49,225 bases of DNA from Chloroflexota bacterium (GCA_023459215.1 JAEWVF010000027.1:1-49225); one strand, 5' to 3'; positions 1 to 8,361 are shown, counted from the first letter of the stretch. Notes: generated by a model from the sequence alone, not told the origin. Numbers and translations are program-made.

Positions 1-2
1 TG

Positions 3-932
3 CTGGTGATGGATGATTTCGGCACCCAAAATGCGACCGGGTGGGGCCAGGAAAAGCTCTTCCAGATTATCAATTACCGCTATATCAACAAACTGCCAAC
101 GGTGATTACCACCAACCTGATTTTGGATGAAATCGAGGGACGCATCCGCTCGCGCTTGCAGGATGACGAGTTGGTGGAGCACATCCGCATCCTGACGCTG
201 GATTACCGTCATGCAGACGAGACCAGCAATCCGGGCCTGTCGATGCTGGCGATGAGCGATATCAAAGCCATGACGTTCAAAAACTGGGAAGACCGCGAGA
301 ACGAGGTCGGCCAGGAAATTGTGACCGTCACCACCACCGAGCGCAAAGGGACTTCAGATTACCGCTCGGTCAAGGACAAGGAAATTGTGCGCGAGAAGGT
401 CACGGCGGCGCACGTCAAGCGGCTGCGCGAGGCGCACGACGCTGCCGCGCGCTACGCCGATGAACCGCACGGCTGGTTGGTGCTGCTGGGGCCATCCTAT
501 GCTGGCAAAACCCACCTGGCCGCGGCCATCGGTCACTACCGAATGGGCATGGGCGGCCAGGCGGTGATGGCAGATGTCTCGGTGCTTTTGGATTATCTGA
601 AACAAACCTTCCGCCCAAACATGGATGTGTCGTTCGACCGGCGCTTTTACGAGATCCGCACCACGCCACTTTTGATTCTGGACGGGTTCAAAGAGAGCAA
701 CATGGGCACCGCCTGGGCCGAGGACAAACTGCACCAGATTTTGAACCATCGCTATTACAACGGCCTGCCGACGGTCATCACTTCGATGATGACCCCGGAG
801 CATTTTGCGCTCAACCACCCCAGCCTGTGGAACAAACTGCTCGACCCAACCAAGTGCCAGGTGTTTTCAGTCGATATGCCGCCCTACCGCAGGCAGAAGC
901 CGAAGGGACGGGGGAAGAAAATCAGTGGATAA
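3..932 (+). CDS. Tandem DnaC/IstB-like AAA+ ATPase, 5'-truncated by the window edge
   Basis: The reading frame is open from the left edge, so the N-terminus and the first Walker A are missing. The visible protein starts inside a Walker B motif (LVMDDFG) followed by a DnaC/IstB-type stretch ending in VITTN, a sensor-1-like Asn. A second ATPase domain follows, with Walker A GPSYAGKTH at about residues 162-170 (counting from the GTG at position 6) and a region resembling the first domain (KLHQILNHRYYNGLPTVIT against KLFQIINYRYINKLPTVIT). In the second copy the Walker B reads LLILDGF, with Gly where the second acidic residue is expected, and sensor 1 has Ser/Met instead of Asn, so it may bind ATP but hydrolyse it poorly. 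Basic tail KPKGRGKK. Related ATPases load helicases or assist transposases; no transposase is next to it. Role unknown. Confidence 0.7.
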   Translation: MVMDDFGTQNATGWGQEKLFQIINYRYINKLPTVITTNLILDEIEGRIRSRLQDDELVEHIRILTLDYRHADETSNPGLSMLAMSDIKAMTFKNWEDRENEVGQEIVTVTTTERKGTSDYRSVKDKEIVREKVTAAHVKRLREAHDAAARYADEPHGWLVLLGPSYAGKTHLAAAIGHYRMGMGGQAVMADVSVLLDYLKQTFRPNMDVSFDRRFYEIRTTPLLILDGFKESNMGTAWAEDKLHQILNHRYYNGLPTVITSMMTPEHFALNHPSLWNKLLDPTKCQVFSVDMPPYRRQKPKGRGKKISG

Positions 933-1002
933 GTAAAAAGTGAAAGAGTGAAAAGAAAAATCTGCATAGTTCGTATTCGCAGAAAAACGCTTTGTTTGGT
1001 TT

Positions 1003-1008
1003 TATAAT
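1003..1008 (+). promoter_or_regulatory. -10 box (TATAAT) directly before the 77-aa gene
   Basis: A perfect TATAAT ends six bases before the ATG at 1015, and no Shine-Dalgarno sequence lies between. If transcription starts about seven bases after the box, the mRNA would begin at the start codon (leaderless). No good -35 hexamer is visible at 16-18 bases, so this rests on the -10 box alone. Confidence 0.45.
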
Positions 1009-1014
1009 CAATTC

Positions 1015-1248
1015 ATGCAATTCGAGATTTTGAGCGAAATCAGCCAGGTGGAGACCATCGCAGAAGGAAATAGTATTCACATTTTGTCCCTGCTTCGGGA
1101 GCGATATGGCGATGGCCGCTGGAAAAAAAGAAAAGGCGTTGCAAGTATCGCGCTCAATAACGGAGAAATTCGCCTGGCAGAAATTCACTGGTTCGAAGCG
1201 CATGGTATTGGCAAAAAAATGATGAAAATCAAGCGATTTCTGGATTAA
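1015..1248 (+). CDS. Small conserved-looking hypothetical protein (77 aa)
   Basis: A 77-residue basic protein without signal peptide or membrane segment. The C-terminal half has a patterned stretch, GRWKKRKGVASIALNNG then AEIHWFEAHGIGKKMMKIKR, which reminds me of small uncharacterised proteins that recur in Chloroflexota and Cyanobacteria; that is from memory, not a search. A TATAAT box six bases upstream suggests a leaderless mRNA. The next gene starts six bases after its stop, so the two are probably cotranscribed. No function can be assigned. Confidence 0.6.
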   Translation: MQFEILSEISQVETIAEGNSIHILSLLRERYGDGRWKKRKGVASIALNNGEIRLAEIHWFEAHGIGKKMMKIKRFLD

Positions 1249-1253
1249 TTCCT

Positions 1254-1550
1254 ATGACTACGGCTAAATCCACCCCAAAATTTGTTATTTGCATCCAGTC
1301 AGATGACCCGGACATGCTAACCCCTCGCATGGTTTATGAAGTCTTACCCGATAAAGACGCGGAGAAATCCAACTACATGCGAATTGTGGATAACGAAGGG
1401 GAAGACTATCTGTACCCGGCAAGTTATTTTGTGCCAATAAGTTTTCCGGCAGGGGTTCAAAAAACGTTAAAAGCATTGCCGCTTTTCAACACTTCACCAA
1501 AAACAAAATACGCAACCCGCACAAGAACCCATCGGATTGCGGAAGAATAA
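1254..1550 (+). CDS. Small hypothetical protein (98 aa)
   Basis: A 98-residue protein with an acidic first half and basic C-terminus. It lies between the 77-aa gene (5-base gap) and the ATPase at 1551, whose ATG follows its TAA directly, so all three are probably one transcript. The segment YMRIVDNEGEDYLYPASYF looks like a small beta-rich fold with a regulatory or binding role, but I recognise no family. The tight spacing suggests a function linked to its neighbours. Confidence 0.6.
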   Translation: MTTAKSTPKFVICIQSDDPDMLTPRMVYEVLPDKDAEKSNYMRIVDNEGEDYLYPASYFVPISFPAGVQKTLKALPLFNTSPKTKYATRTRTHRIAEE

Positions 1551-2369
1551 ATGCCCCACCTGCTCAGTATCAACTTAAGAGAAATTCCCGAACGGCTGCG
1601 CGGACAGTATCCGTTCAACCTGCCGCTGTTGCGCGGGCTGGAGGAGATGCGCTTCAACGCGCCGGTGACCTTCTTCGTCGGCGAAAATGGCAGCGGCAAA
1701 TCAACTCTGATGGAGGGGCTGGCCTGCGCCGCAGAGATGATCACCGTTGGCAGCGAGAGTCTCAAGCAAGACAAGACCCTCGTCCACGCCCGCGAGCTGG
1801 CCAAATACCTGCGCCTGGCCTGGACAAAACGCACCCGCAAGGGCTTTTTCCTGCGCGCCGAGGATTTTTTCGGCTACGCCAAACGCCAGAACGAACTACG
1901 CGCCGAAATGGAAGCCGATTTACAGGAGATCGAGCGCGAATACCAGGATCGCTCTGAATATGCCAAATCGCTGGCGCGGATGAGTACAACCGGTCAACTG
2001 GGCGATATGCGCCGCCGTTATGGCGGGGATGGTCTCGACGCCTACTCACATGGCGAGAGCTTCCTGACTCTGTTCCAGTCGCGCTTTGTGCCGAATGGCC
2101 TATACCTGCTCGATGAGCCGGAAGCGCCGCTTTCGCCGCTGCGCCAACTGGCGCTGATTGCGGCCATCAAGCAAATGGAATCCCTGAACAGCCAATTCGT
2201 TATTGCCAGCCACTCGCCAATCCTGATGGCCTACCCTGGCGCGGAAATCTTCCACTTCAACGAGGGGCGCATCGAAAAAGTGGGCTTCAACGATCTCGAA
2301 CATGTGCGCTTGATGCGCGATTTCCTGAACAACCCGGCTGCCTTCCTGGCCCACATTACCAACGATTAA
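1551..2369 (+). CDS. Predicted SMC/ABC-like ATPase (COG3910/AAA_15 type)
   Basis: A 272-residue stand-alone ATPase. Walker A GENGSGKST lies at residues 44-52. An ABC-type signature (SHGES), Walker B (LYLLDEPEAPLSP) and switch histidine (IASHSPILM) follow in the C-terminal half. About 100 charged, probably helical residues separate the halves, as in short SMC/RecF-like ATPases. There is no membrane segment and no nuclease domain, unlike OLD proteins. The start follows the stop of the preceding gene directly; GGAAG upstream may serve as ribosome binding site. Proteins of this type are widespread and mostly uncharacterised. Confidence 0.8.
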   Translation: MPHLLSINLREIPERLRGQYPFNLPLLRGLEEMRFNAPVTFFVGENGSGKSTLMEGLACAAEMITVGSESLKQDKTLVHARELAKYLRLAWTKRTRKGFFLRAEDFFGYAKRQNELRAEMEADLQEIEREYQDRSEYAKSLARMSTTGQLGDMRRRYGGDGLDAYSHGESFLTLFQSRFVPNGLYLLDEPEAPLSPLRQLALIAAIKQMESLNSQFVIASHSPILMAYPGAEIFHFNEGRIEKVGFNDLEHVRLMRDFLNNPAAFLAHITND

Positions 2370-2421
2370 TCCCCTGAACCCAATTTTCATAATATCAAAC
2401 CACCCGCCTGGCGAACATTTC

Positions 2422-2435
2422 GTGACATAAATCAC
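2422..2435. promoter_or_regulatory. GTGA-N6-TCAC palindrome upstream of the hemerythrin gene
   Basis: A perfect dyad GTGA-cataaa-TCAC lies 62 bases before the hemerythrin ATG. Its spacing and half-sites match the core that CRP/FNR-family regulators recognise (TGTGA-N6-TCACA), although the outermost T/A pair is missing. A weak -10-like TATCAT lies at 2470-2475 with no good -35, which would fit an activator-dependent promoter. Confidence 0.35.
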
Positions 2436-2497
2436 TTCACTCGCGAGGATATTTCCGTTATTCTTTTTTTATCATACCGAAAAACAAAGGAGGGTAT

Positions 2498-2908
2498 ATG
2501 AGCAAGCAGCTATTCGATTTTGAAGCAGAGTTTCGCCTGGGAATCGATTCCGTCGATAACGAACACATCAAACTGGTGGATATGCTCAACCAGGTTCATG
2601 CGCTAATCAGCGCGGGCAAAAAAGATGAGGCCCGGCGCTATTTCAGCGAAACCCTGTCAAGTTATGTTAATGAACATTTTGCCAATGAAGAACAGTTCAT
2701 GGAGAGCATTGGTTTTCCCGGCCTGGAAGAGCATAAAAAAATCCATGATAATTTCAGGCAATCGTTCAACAACCTGCTGCCGTTGATCGAGACTTACGAT
2801 GAAGCAGCATTCCGCAGCGCCCTAACAGACGCCTTCACCTGGATCATTTCCCACATTGGGAAGACAGACAAACGCTACGCCAAGCATTATTTTGCCAGCC
2901 AGGGCTAA
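2498..2908 (+). CDS. Bacteriohemerythrin (single-domain O2/NO-binding protein)
   Basis: A 136-residue cytoplasmic protein that binds O2, or possibly NO, at a carboxylate-bridged di-iron centre. All seven expected ligands are present: His23, His60, Glu64 (HFANEE), His79 and His83 (HKKIH), His119 and Asp124 (HIGKTD). The length is typical of single-domain bacterial hemerythrins. A strong ribosome binding site (AAAGGAGG) precedes the ATG. It is monocistronic, with a bidirectional terminator directly after it and its own upstream region carrying a CRP/FNR-like dyad. Likely roles are oxygen storage, delivery or sensing; the physiological role is inferred. Confidence 0.92.
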   Translation: MSKQLFDFEAEFRLGIDSVDNEHIKLVDMLNQVHALISAGKKDEARRYFSETLSSYVNEHFANEEQFMESIGFPGLEEHKKIHDNFRQSFNNLLPLIETYDEAAFRSALTDAFTWIISHIGKTDKRYAKHYFASQG

Positions 2909-2925
2909 AAGCCAACCGATAATAG

Positions 2926-2957
2926 AAAAGTCCCGCAGTTTTCACTGTGGGACTTTT
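2926..2957. terminator. Bidirectional intrinsic terminator between hemerythrin and kinase genes
   Basis: The left arm (2926-2939) pairs with 2944-2957 as a 14-bp stem with one G-U pair and a four-base loop. It is flanked by A and T runs, so it can work in both directions. It separates the convergent hemerythrin gene and kinase operon. Confidence 0.9.
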
Positions 2958-2961
2958 TTCA

Positions 2962-4029
2962 TCAGTTAAAGAACAACAGCCAGGCGGCAATCGTTGCTGC
3001 CGCCCCCAGGAGCAGGATGACCCATAGCCAAAAGCGCCAGCGGGCGCGGGTGGTCGCTTTGGATGCCTGGGTGCGGGCGCGGGCCACTTTTTCATCCACC
3101 GGGGCGGCATGGGCCGGCAAGGTTGGCAGGAGCGGCATGGCCTTTTCGACCGATTTCACCAGCAAGGAGCGGTCGCCCTGGTTGTACAGGTCAGATTTTT
3201 GGCAGGCCTGCTCGAACGCAACAGCCATCTCAAGGCAGTTGGCAAAACGGTCTTCGGGTTTCTTCTCAAGCGCCTTGAGAATGACCGCATCAATCTCCGC
3301 CGAAAGGACCGGGCGCAGCCGGGAGGGCGGATCGGGCGGCTGGGTGATGTGCTGGATGGCCGTATCCATCGGGTTACCGGCATTGAACGGCAGGATGCCT
3401 GTCAACATCTGATACAGGATAATGGCCAGCGAATACTGGTCGCTTTGCGGCCTGACTCCGGCCGAGGAAATTGCCTGTTCGGGCGAAATGTAATACGGCG
3501 TGCCGAAAACTTCGCCGCGCGTGCCAATCTCAATCAGCAAAGCCAGGCCGAAGTCCGTCAGCACCGCCTGGCCCTCGCGGCTGACCAGCACATTCGAAGG
3601 TTTCACGTCCCGGTGAATAATGCCCTGCGCATGGGCATAATCCAGCGCCGAAGCCATCTGCTGGGCCAGGTGACAAACATCCGCCAGATTAAGCCAGTGG
3701 CCCTCGGCATGGCAGGCATCCATCACCGAAGCCAGGTCAGCACCGGGCACATATTGCATGGCAATGTAAATAACGTTGTTGATTTCCCCATAGCGATACA
3801 ACTTGACAATGTTGGGATGGTGCAGACGCGCAATCGCCTTCGCTTCACGCTCGAAACGGGCGCGATAATCGAGATCATCCTGGAAGGAGGCCTCGATCAC
3901 CTTGACCGCCGCAATACGCCGCGATTGCGGTTCGATGCCGCGATAAACACGCGCCATGCCGCCCTGGCCAAGCAGCGATTCGAGTTGGTACTCACCCAGG
4001 TATGCGCCAATCAGGTTGTCAGTGCTCAT
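2962..4029 (-). CDS. Tail-anchored PknB-like Ser/Thr protein kinase
   Basis: A 355-residue Hanks-type kinase. The Gly-rich loop is GQGGMARVY (21-29), the ATP-binding Lys is K43, the catalytic loop HRDVKPSN has Asp141, and DFG starts at Asp159, so it should be active. The kinase domain ends near residue 275. A roughly 50-residue linker and one hydrophobic segment at the extreme C-terminus (about 331-353) follow, so the kinase would be tail-anchored with its catalytic domain inside. There is no external sensor domain, unlike its upstream neighbour. Its ATG overlaps the upstream kinase stop by four bases (ATGA). It is the last gene of a three-gene operon. Substrates are unknown. Confidence 0.9.
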   Translation of the reverse strand: MSTDNLIGAYLGEYQLESLLGQGGMARVYRGIEPQSRRIAAVKVIEASFQDDLDYRARFEREAKAIARLHHPNIVKLYRYGEINNVIYIAMQYVPGADLASVMDACHAEGHWLNLADVCHLAQQMASALDYAHAQGIIHRDVKPSNVLVSREGQAVLTDFGLALLIEIGTRGEVFGTPYYISPEQAISSAGVRPQSDQYSLAIILYQMLTGILPFNAGNPMDTAIQHITQPPDPPSRLRPVLSAEIDAVILKALEKKPEDRFANCLEMAVAFEQACQKSDLYNQGDRSLLVKSVEKAMPLLPTLPAHAAPVDEKVARARTQASKATTRARWRFWLWVILLLGAAATIAAWLLFFN

Positions 4030-5762
4030 GGGATGTAGACCTCACAGAAACCGTCGCTGACCCGGCAGCGGCCAACTTCCTCGCCTTCCCATAACACGCG
4101 GAAAACTTCGCTGTCGGGCAGCTCCAGCCAGAAAATGCGCTCATCGTTGCTTTCGTAAGTATAGCTGGCCAGGTAAAAATCCTTGCATTCCGCCGGGCGC
4201 AAAAAGGTTGGGCTTTTGCGAATTTCCAGGCGCATACAGCGGTCAGGGTGCAGGGTGCGGTACAGGCTTTCCCATTCCCAGCCGCCAAAAGTGTACAAAA
4301 CCCCATCGTTCGCGGACAGGCGCTCGAAACGGAACTGCGAAATCGAGCGGTTATTGGCCGAGGCGTTATACAGGTAAAACCCCGAAGCATCGTAAAACAT
4401 CAACATGCGCTGGCCGTTCGGGTATTTCGCCGTCCCCACCCCGACCGGCACTGGCCGGGTTGTCTCAGTCAAGGTTGGGGTGGCGCTGGGCAGCGGGCGG
4501 GTGGCCGTCAAAGTCGGCGCAATCGTCGCAGTCGAGGTTGGGCTGGGTGGAACAGTGTTGGTCTCTGTTGGCCGGGGCGCAGGCGTTTTGGTCGCAGCCA
4601 GTAAAGGCAGCGGGCTGACCGCAAAAGTGGGCTGTTCGGTGGCTGTTTCGGTCGGGTTTGTTGCCGGAAGCGGTGCAAGCGGCAACCAGCCAGGATTCAA
4701 CCAGAAAAGCGCCAGCAGGAAGACCGCCAAAAACAGCAGGGCCGCGACGAGCAGCCCTTTTCCGCGTTTGGGCCGTGGAGCGGACTCAGCCGGGGGCTGG
4801 GCCGCCGCAGCCAGGGCGGCGGCTTCGTCCTGACGCTGGGCCACCGTCGGCGTTTGGCCGGTCACGATTCCCGCCGGCAGGGCCGGCAGGGGCAGCGGAT
4901 TGGCCTGTTTTTTGGACGGCGCAGTCAGGGCCAGGGCTTTTTCGAGGGCTGTCACCAATGCCGCTCCGCTCTGGTAGCGTTCCTGCGGCGATTTGTTGAT
5001 AGCCTTGAGCAGGACGGCCTCAAGCGCCTCGCCCAATTGCGGATTAATCGCGCGCGGCGCAGGCGGCGGCTGGGTGATGTGTTGCAGGGCCACACTGGTC
5101 GGCGAGGGATCGTCAAACGGGACCACCCCGGTCAGCATCTCGAACAGAATCACTCCAAGCGAATACAAATCCGACTGTGGAACCACGTCCGAGGAACGGC
5201 GAGCCTGTTCAGGAGAAATATAGTGCGGGGTGCCAAAGGCCTCGCCGCTGGAACCTTCCTGCATATCGAGCGCCAGGCCAAAGTCGCCGAGCACGATCCG
5301 CCCGTCGCTGGCTACCAGCACATTCGACGGTTTCACATCCCGATGAATCACCCCATTTTTATGGGCATAATCCAGCGCACTGGCGACTGCCCGCATTATC
5401 CGCAGGATTTCCTCGGCGGGCATCAACTCGCCCTGGGCCGCATACGAGGCCAGGATACTGGCCAAATCCTGCCCATCGATGTACTCCATCGCATAGAAAT
5501 ACAGGCCATCCTGGTCGTCGGCATAATAAATCTGGATGATGTTCTCATGCCGCCAGCGCGCCACAGCGCGGGCTTCCTTGACAAAGCGCTGGGCATAAAT
5601 GGGCTTATCACGGTAGCGGGCATCGATAACCTTGATTGCCACCGGACGCTGGAGTTTGACATCCTGGCCGTAATAAACCTGGGCCATCCCGCCGCGCCCA
5701 AGCACGCGTTCAAGTTTAAAGTTTGCCAGGCGGCGTCCGATTAATGGGTCTTTTTTGTTCAT
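4026..5762 (-). CDS. Transmembrane PknB-like Ser/Thr kinase with extracytoplasmic C-terminal domain
   Basis: A 578-residue receptor-like kinase. Gly-rich loop GRGGMAQVY (22-30), Lys44, HRDVKPSN with Asp142 and DFG Asp160 are intact. A juxtamembrane linker is followed by one membrane segment at about 337-355, then a Thr/Pro-rich extracytoplasmic linker (about 365-437). The last ~140 residues form a small globular domain with several aromatics and paired cysteines, of no family I recognise; it is probably the sensor. Overlaps both neighbours by four bases. Together with the second kinase and the 809-aa acyltransferase-like protein it suggests one signalling unit; that link is inferred from the operon only. 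Confidence 0.9.
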   Translation of the reverse strand: MNKKDPLIGRRLANFKLERVLGRGGMAQVYYGQDVKLQRPVAIKVIDARYRDKPIYAQRFVKEARAVARWRHENIIQIYYADDQDGLYFYAMEYIDGQDLASILASYAAQGELMPAEEILRIMRAVASALDYAHKNGVIHRDVKPSNVLVASDGRIVLGDFGLALDMQEGSSGEAFGTPHYISPEQARRSSDVVPQSDLYSLGVILFEMLTGVVPFDDPSPTSVALQHITQPPPAPRAINPQLGEALEAVLLKAINKSPQERYQSGAALVTALEKALALTAPSKKQANPLPLPALPAGIVTGQTPTVAQRQDEAAALAAAAQPPAESAPRPKRGKGLLVAALLFLAVFLLALFWLNPGWLPLAPLPATNPTETATEQPTFAVSPLPLLAATKTPAPRPTETNTVPPSPTSTATIAPTLTATRPLPSATPTLTETTRPVPVGVGTAKYPNGQRMLMFYDASGFYLYNASANNRSISQFRFERLSANDGVLYTFGGWEWESLYRTLHPDRCMRLEIRKSPTFLRPAECKDFYLASYTYESNDERIFWLELPDSEVFRVLWEGEEVGRCRVSDGFCEVYIP

Positions 5763-8188
5763 GGCGATACTCTCTGGATGAAGCGGGTGCGGCGGCTGGC
5801 AATGGTAATGCGCTGCAAATCGCGGATATATTGATTAAAACCATCGGCGTAAGCGTCAAGATAGTCGCGGGTGATGTGGGCCGCCAAATCGTCGCGGCCA
5901 AAGGAATGCAGGGCGGCCACATGCGGGCGGAAATCGCGCAGGGTAACATGCATAACGCCGCCGGCATCGGTCAGGATGCCCCAGGCCAGTTGTTTCTGCT
6001 CATTATCATCCTTGGCGGTTACAAAACGGGTCAGGGTGCTGGTCGGGATAACCGCGCCGACGTTCGAGAAAACCTCGCGGCCTTTGAGCAGGTTGTTGAG
6101 CATCTCGAAACGCTCAGGGACTTTATCGAGCAATCGCTGCAAAGCAACCGGCATGTGCGCTAACATTTTAATCGCTCCTACGCTGGCGCTCTGACCCTGG
6201 ACGGCAATCTCTTTCCACTTATTCAGGATAACACCAAAACCAGCCAAGCTGGCCAGGTAAGTGCGCTGGAGTTGGTCGAACTCGGCATAGGCGGCAGAAC
6301 GGTCACCGGAGGTGTTTTCATAATCGTTCAGCGCTTGCAGGACGCGCCCGTGCAGGTTGAGCAAATCCAACTCGGCCAGCGGAACTTCGAGGCTGAGCGG
6401 GTACAGACGTTCGCGCGGGGTATGCCGGCTGGCGTCCATCGGAATCAGCATGGAGGGGTTGCTGGCGCAGGCATCGCGCAGCGCGCGGCGGATTGAGTCG
6501 GCCAGGGCGCGCTGTTGGCGGCCCTGCGCGGCAAAGTTTTCCAGGGCAGAAAGCAGTCCGGTTGAGGGCTGGTAGCGGGCGGCATGGATGGCGCGATATA
6601 AAACCAGCAAATCGTTGATGGTCAGTTGCAACTGGCTATTGCGCTGCCGGAACAGGCGGCGCAAGGTCAGGCAGGGTTTGAGCAAAATTCGGTTTGTTTC
6701 GGCTCCGGCTTCAAGCGTGACAGTCGGTTGTTTGGCGCACAAAGCCAGGTCCGCCGGGCCAGGGGATAATTTCAGGGTGGTAAAGGCCGCTCGCGCGGCT
6801 GGCCGGGCTGCGGGTAGGGTGCTGAGATATACCGCCCAGGAGAGGGCCTCATTGGTCAGGATTTCGGCCAGGGCCGCGCCTAAAATCCCATCGAAAAAGA
6901 TGTGAGATTGGTCAAAGACAAAGGTTTTGCCCGTCCGGAAAACGGTCAGGGCATGGTCGCCGATGCCGCGCTCGGCCTGGCGCAATTCGGTCAGGGGCAG
7001 GCGGGCCGGGCGGGAGTCAAAGTTGAGCAAGATCGGCGCAAAACGCAGCGCAGCCAGGTTCTCAAGCAAATCCGGGCTGAGTTTGCGGCGCAAAACCGGC
7101 CAGGAGGAACGCCGTAGGTGCGCAAACGGCAACAGGTTGGCCGGTTGGCCCGGCTCGGCAGCCAGCAAAGCGGCCACCTGCTCGCGAGCCGTCAGCGCGT
7201 CGAGCAGGTTCGAGGTGCCGGGCGTGCAAACAGGCAACAGGTGATAAGCGCCGCGATAAATCAGCGCCACCCTGGCCTGGGACAGGTGGAACGGAGTGCG
7301 CACTTCGCCATATGGGCCAGGTTCAAGGCTGGCCAGGATGGACATCTGGCGCTGGTAGGCAGCCAGGTCGCTGGCACTGGCCTGCTCGAGCTGCCGACGC
7401 CAATCCGCGCGCAGGGACGGGGACAGGCCTTGCAGCGGTTCGGCCAGGAATTGCTCAAATTTCAGGCGGCGATAAGCCGGGTAATCGTGGCGGGCGGCTT
7501 CGGCGTCACGCCGGTAAGGGCGTTGAATCTCCCACTCGCGGTACAGGCGAACATAGCGGGAGGCGTCGGAGCGGGAGGCGGTCAATTCGCGCAAAATCCG
7601 AGTGGCTACACGCTCGCGCCACTCGATCTCGAGCAAATCTGCGTACTGGTGCAGGCTGGATACGGCTGCCATCACCCAGGCAGTGACCCGATCCACTTCG
7701 GACAGGGTTAAACCATGCTGTTCGAGCAAACTGTCGAAGCCGTGAGTCTCGGTCACATGCCGGGCGGTATCCTCGCGCAGGGCATAATCGGCGTAAAACT
7801 GCCAGGCCCCTTCGGGAAAAGCCGATTCGGGATCCTTGCCAGCCAGACGCAGCAGGTTCTGGTAGCCCCACAGGACGGCTGCCGGCCCGGCAAAAAAAGC
7901 GCCGTAGGCGGCCCGGTCGAGGATTTGTTCGACGCCCTTGAACAGGATGTTAATATGCTGCTGCATGGTCCCGGCCGGCATGTGCTGGCCGGGGATGCGC
8001 GCCAGTCCGCTCAAAATCATGCCGGGAACATTGCCCGCCGGGACAATCTGGGCAGTCAAATCGACGACCGCGTCGATCTCTGGCAAGGACAGGCGTGAAA
8101 GCTCCCGAATTTCCTGCGAATACGCAATCGTGCGCAGGTCATTGGCGGTTTTGGTGGAGGCTTGCAGGTAGCTGGCGGGCAGGCTCAT
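5759..8188 (-). CDS. Large protein with HxxxDG motif; acyltransferase-superfamily-like, function unknown
   Basis: An 809-residue protein leading the kinase operon. In the middle lies SHIFFDG (His429 to Gly434), matching the HxxxDG active-site motif of CoA-dependent acyltransferases (condensation domains, BAHD, carnitine acyltransferases). About 90 residues later comes QLTINDLLVLYRA, like the ND motif of these enzymes, and near the C-terminus VIPTSTLTRF (713-722) resembles the STS region of carnitine acyltransferases. The order and length (600-800 aa) also fit that group. The N-terminal 250 residues match nothing I know. There is no signal peptide or membrane segment. The assignment is a motif-based inference. 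No clear ribosome binding site; a TATAAT box lies upstream at 8218-8223. Confidence 0.6.
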   Translation of the reverse strand: MSLPASYLQASTKTANDLRTIAYSQEIRELSRLSLPEIDAVVDLTAQIVPAGNVPGMILSGLARIPGQHMPAGTMQQHINILFKGVEQILDRAAYGAFFAGPAAVLWGYQNLLRLAGKDPESAFPEGAWQFYADYALREDTARHVTETHGFDSLLEQHGLTLSEVDRVTAWVMAAVSSLHQYADLLEIEWRERVATRILRELTASRSDASRYVRLYREWEIQRPYRRDAEAARHDYPAYRRLKFEQFLAEPLQGLSPSLRADWRRQLEQASASDLAAYQRQMSILASLEPGPYGEVRTPFHLSQARVALIYRGAYHLLPVCTPGTSNLLDALTAREQVAALLAAEPGQPANLLPFAHLRRSSWPVLRRKLSPDLLENLAALRFAPILLNFDSRPARLPLTELRQAERGIGDHALTVFRTGKTFVFDQSHIFFDGILGAALAEILTNEALSWAVYLSTLPAARPAARAAFTTLKLSPGPADLALCAKQPTVTLEAGAETNRILLKPCLTLRRLFRQRNSQLQLTINDLLVLYRAIHAARYQPSTGLLSALENFAAQGRQQRALADSIRRALRDACASNPSMLIPMDASRHTPRERLYPLSLEVPLAELDLLNLHGRVLQALNDYENTSGDRSAAYAEFDQLQRTYLASLAGFGVILNKWKEIAVQGQSASVGAIKMLAHMPVALQRLLDKVPERFEMLNNLLKGREVFSNVGAVIPTSTLTRFVTAKDDNEQKQLAWGILTDAGGVMHVTLRDFRPHVAALHSFGRDDLAAHITRDYLDAYADGFNQYIRDLQRITIASRRTRFIQRVSP

Positions 8189-8217
8189 AATTGGGAATGG
8201 TTACTCGCAACAAATTG

Positions 8218-8223
8218 ATTATA
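8218..8223 (-). promoter_or_regulatory. -10 box for the kinase/acyltransferase-like operon
   Basis: On the minus strand a TATAAT lies 29 bases before the ATG at 8188, predicting a short leader of about 23 bases. No convincing -35 box is found at 16-18 bases. Confidence 0.4.
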
Positions 8224-8333
8224 CCCATGCCGCTGGCAATATCAGGCTTTTCCAGGAAAAATTGAGAGAAATGGCCTAATCAAGGCCCAGGTAAAATTTC
8301 CGTAAAAGTACTCGTTTGGGGCATCAAAAACGC

Positions 8334-8361
8334 TTGTTTAGACAAAAAATCTCGATATAAT
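8334..8361 (+). promoter_or_regulatory. Probable gltB promoter (TTGTTT-16-TATAAT)
   Basis: TTGTTT at 8334-8339 and a perfect TATAAT at 8356-8361 are separated by 16 bases. The transcript would carry a leader of about 240 bases before the gltB ATG. This leader contains the hairpin at 8468-8487 but no riboswitch class that I recognise. Confidence 0.55.

Noticed and set aside
354..818. Antisense frames inside the ATPase and in most large genes of the window
   Set aside because: They are shadows of GC-rich coding sequence: Arg/Pro/Ala-rich or low in normal protein character, with no ribosome binding site and no homology that I recognise.
3..932. IS21-type element (istB)
   Set aside because: No istA-like transposase, terminal inverted repeats or target duplication are visible next to it; the double-domain architecture also differs from IstB.
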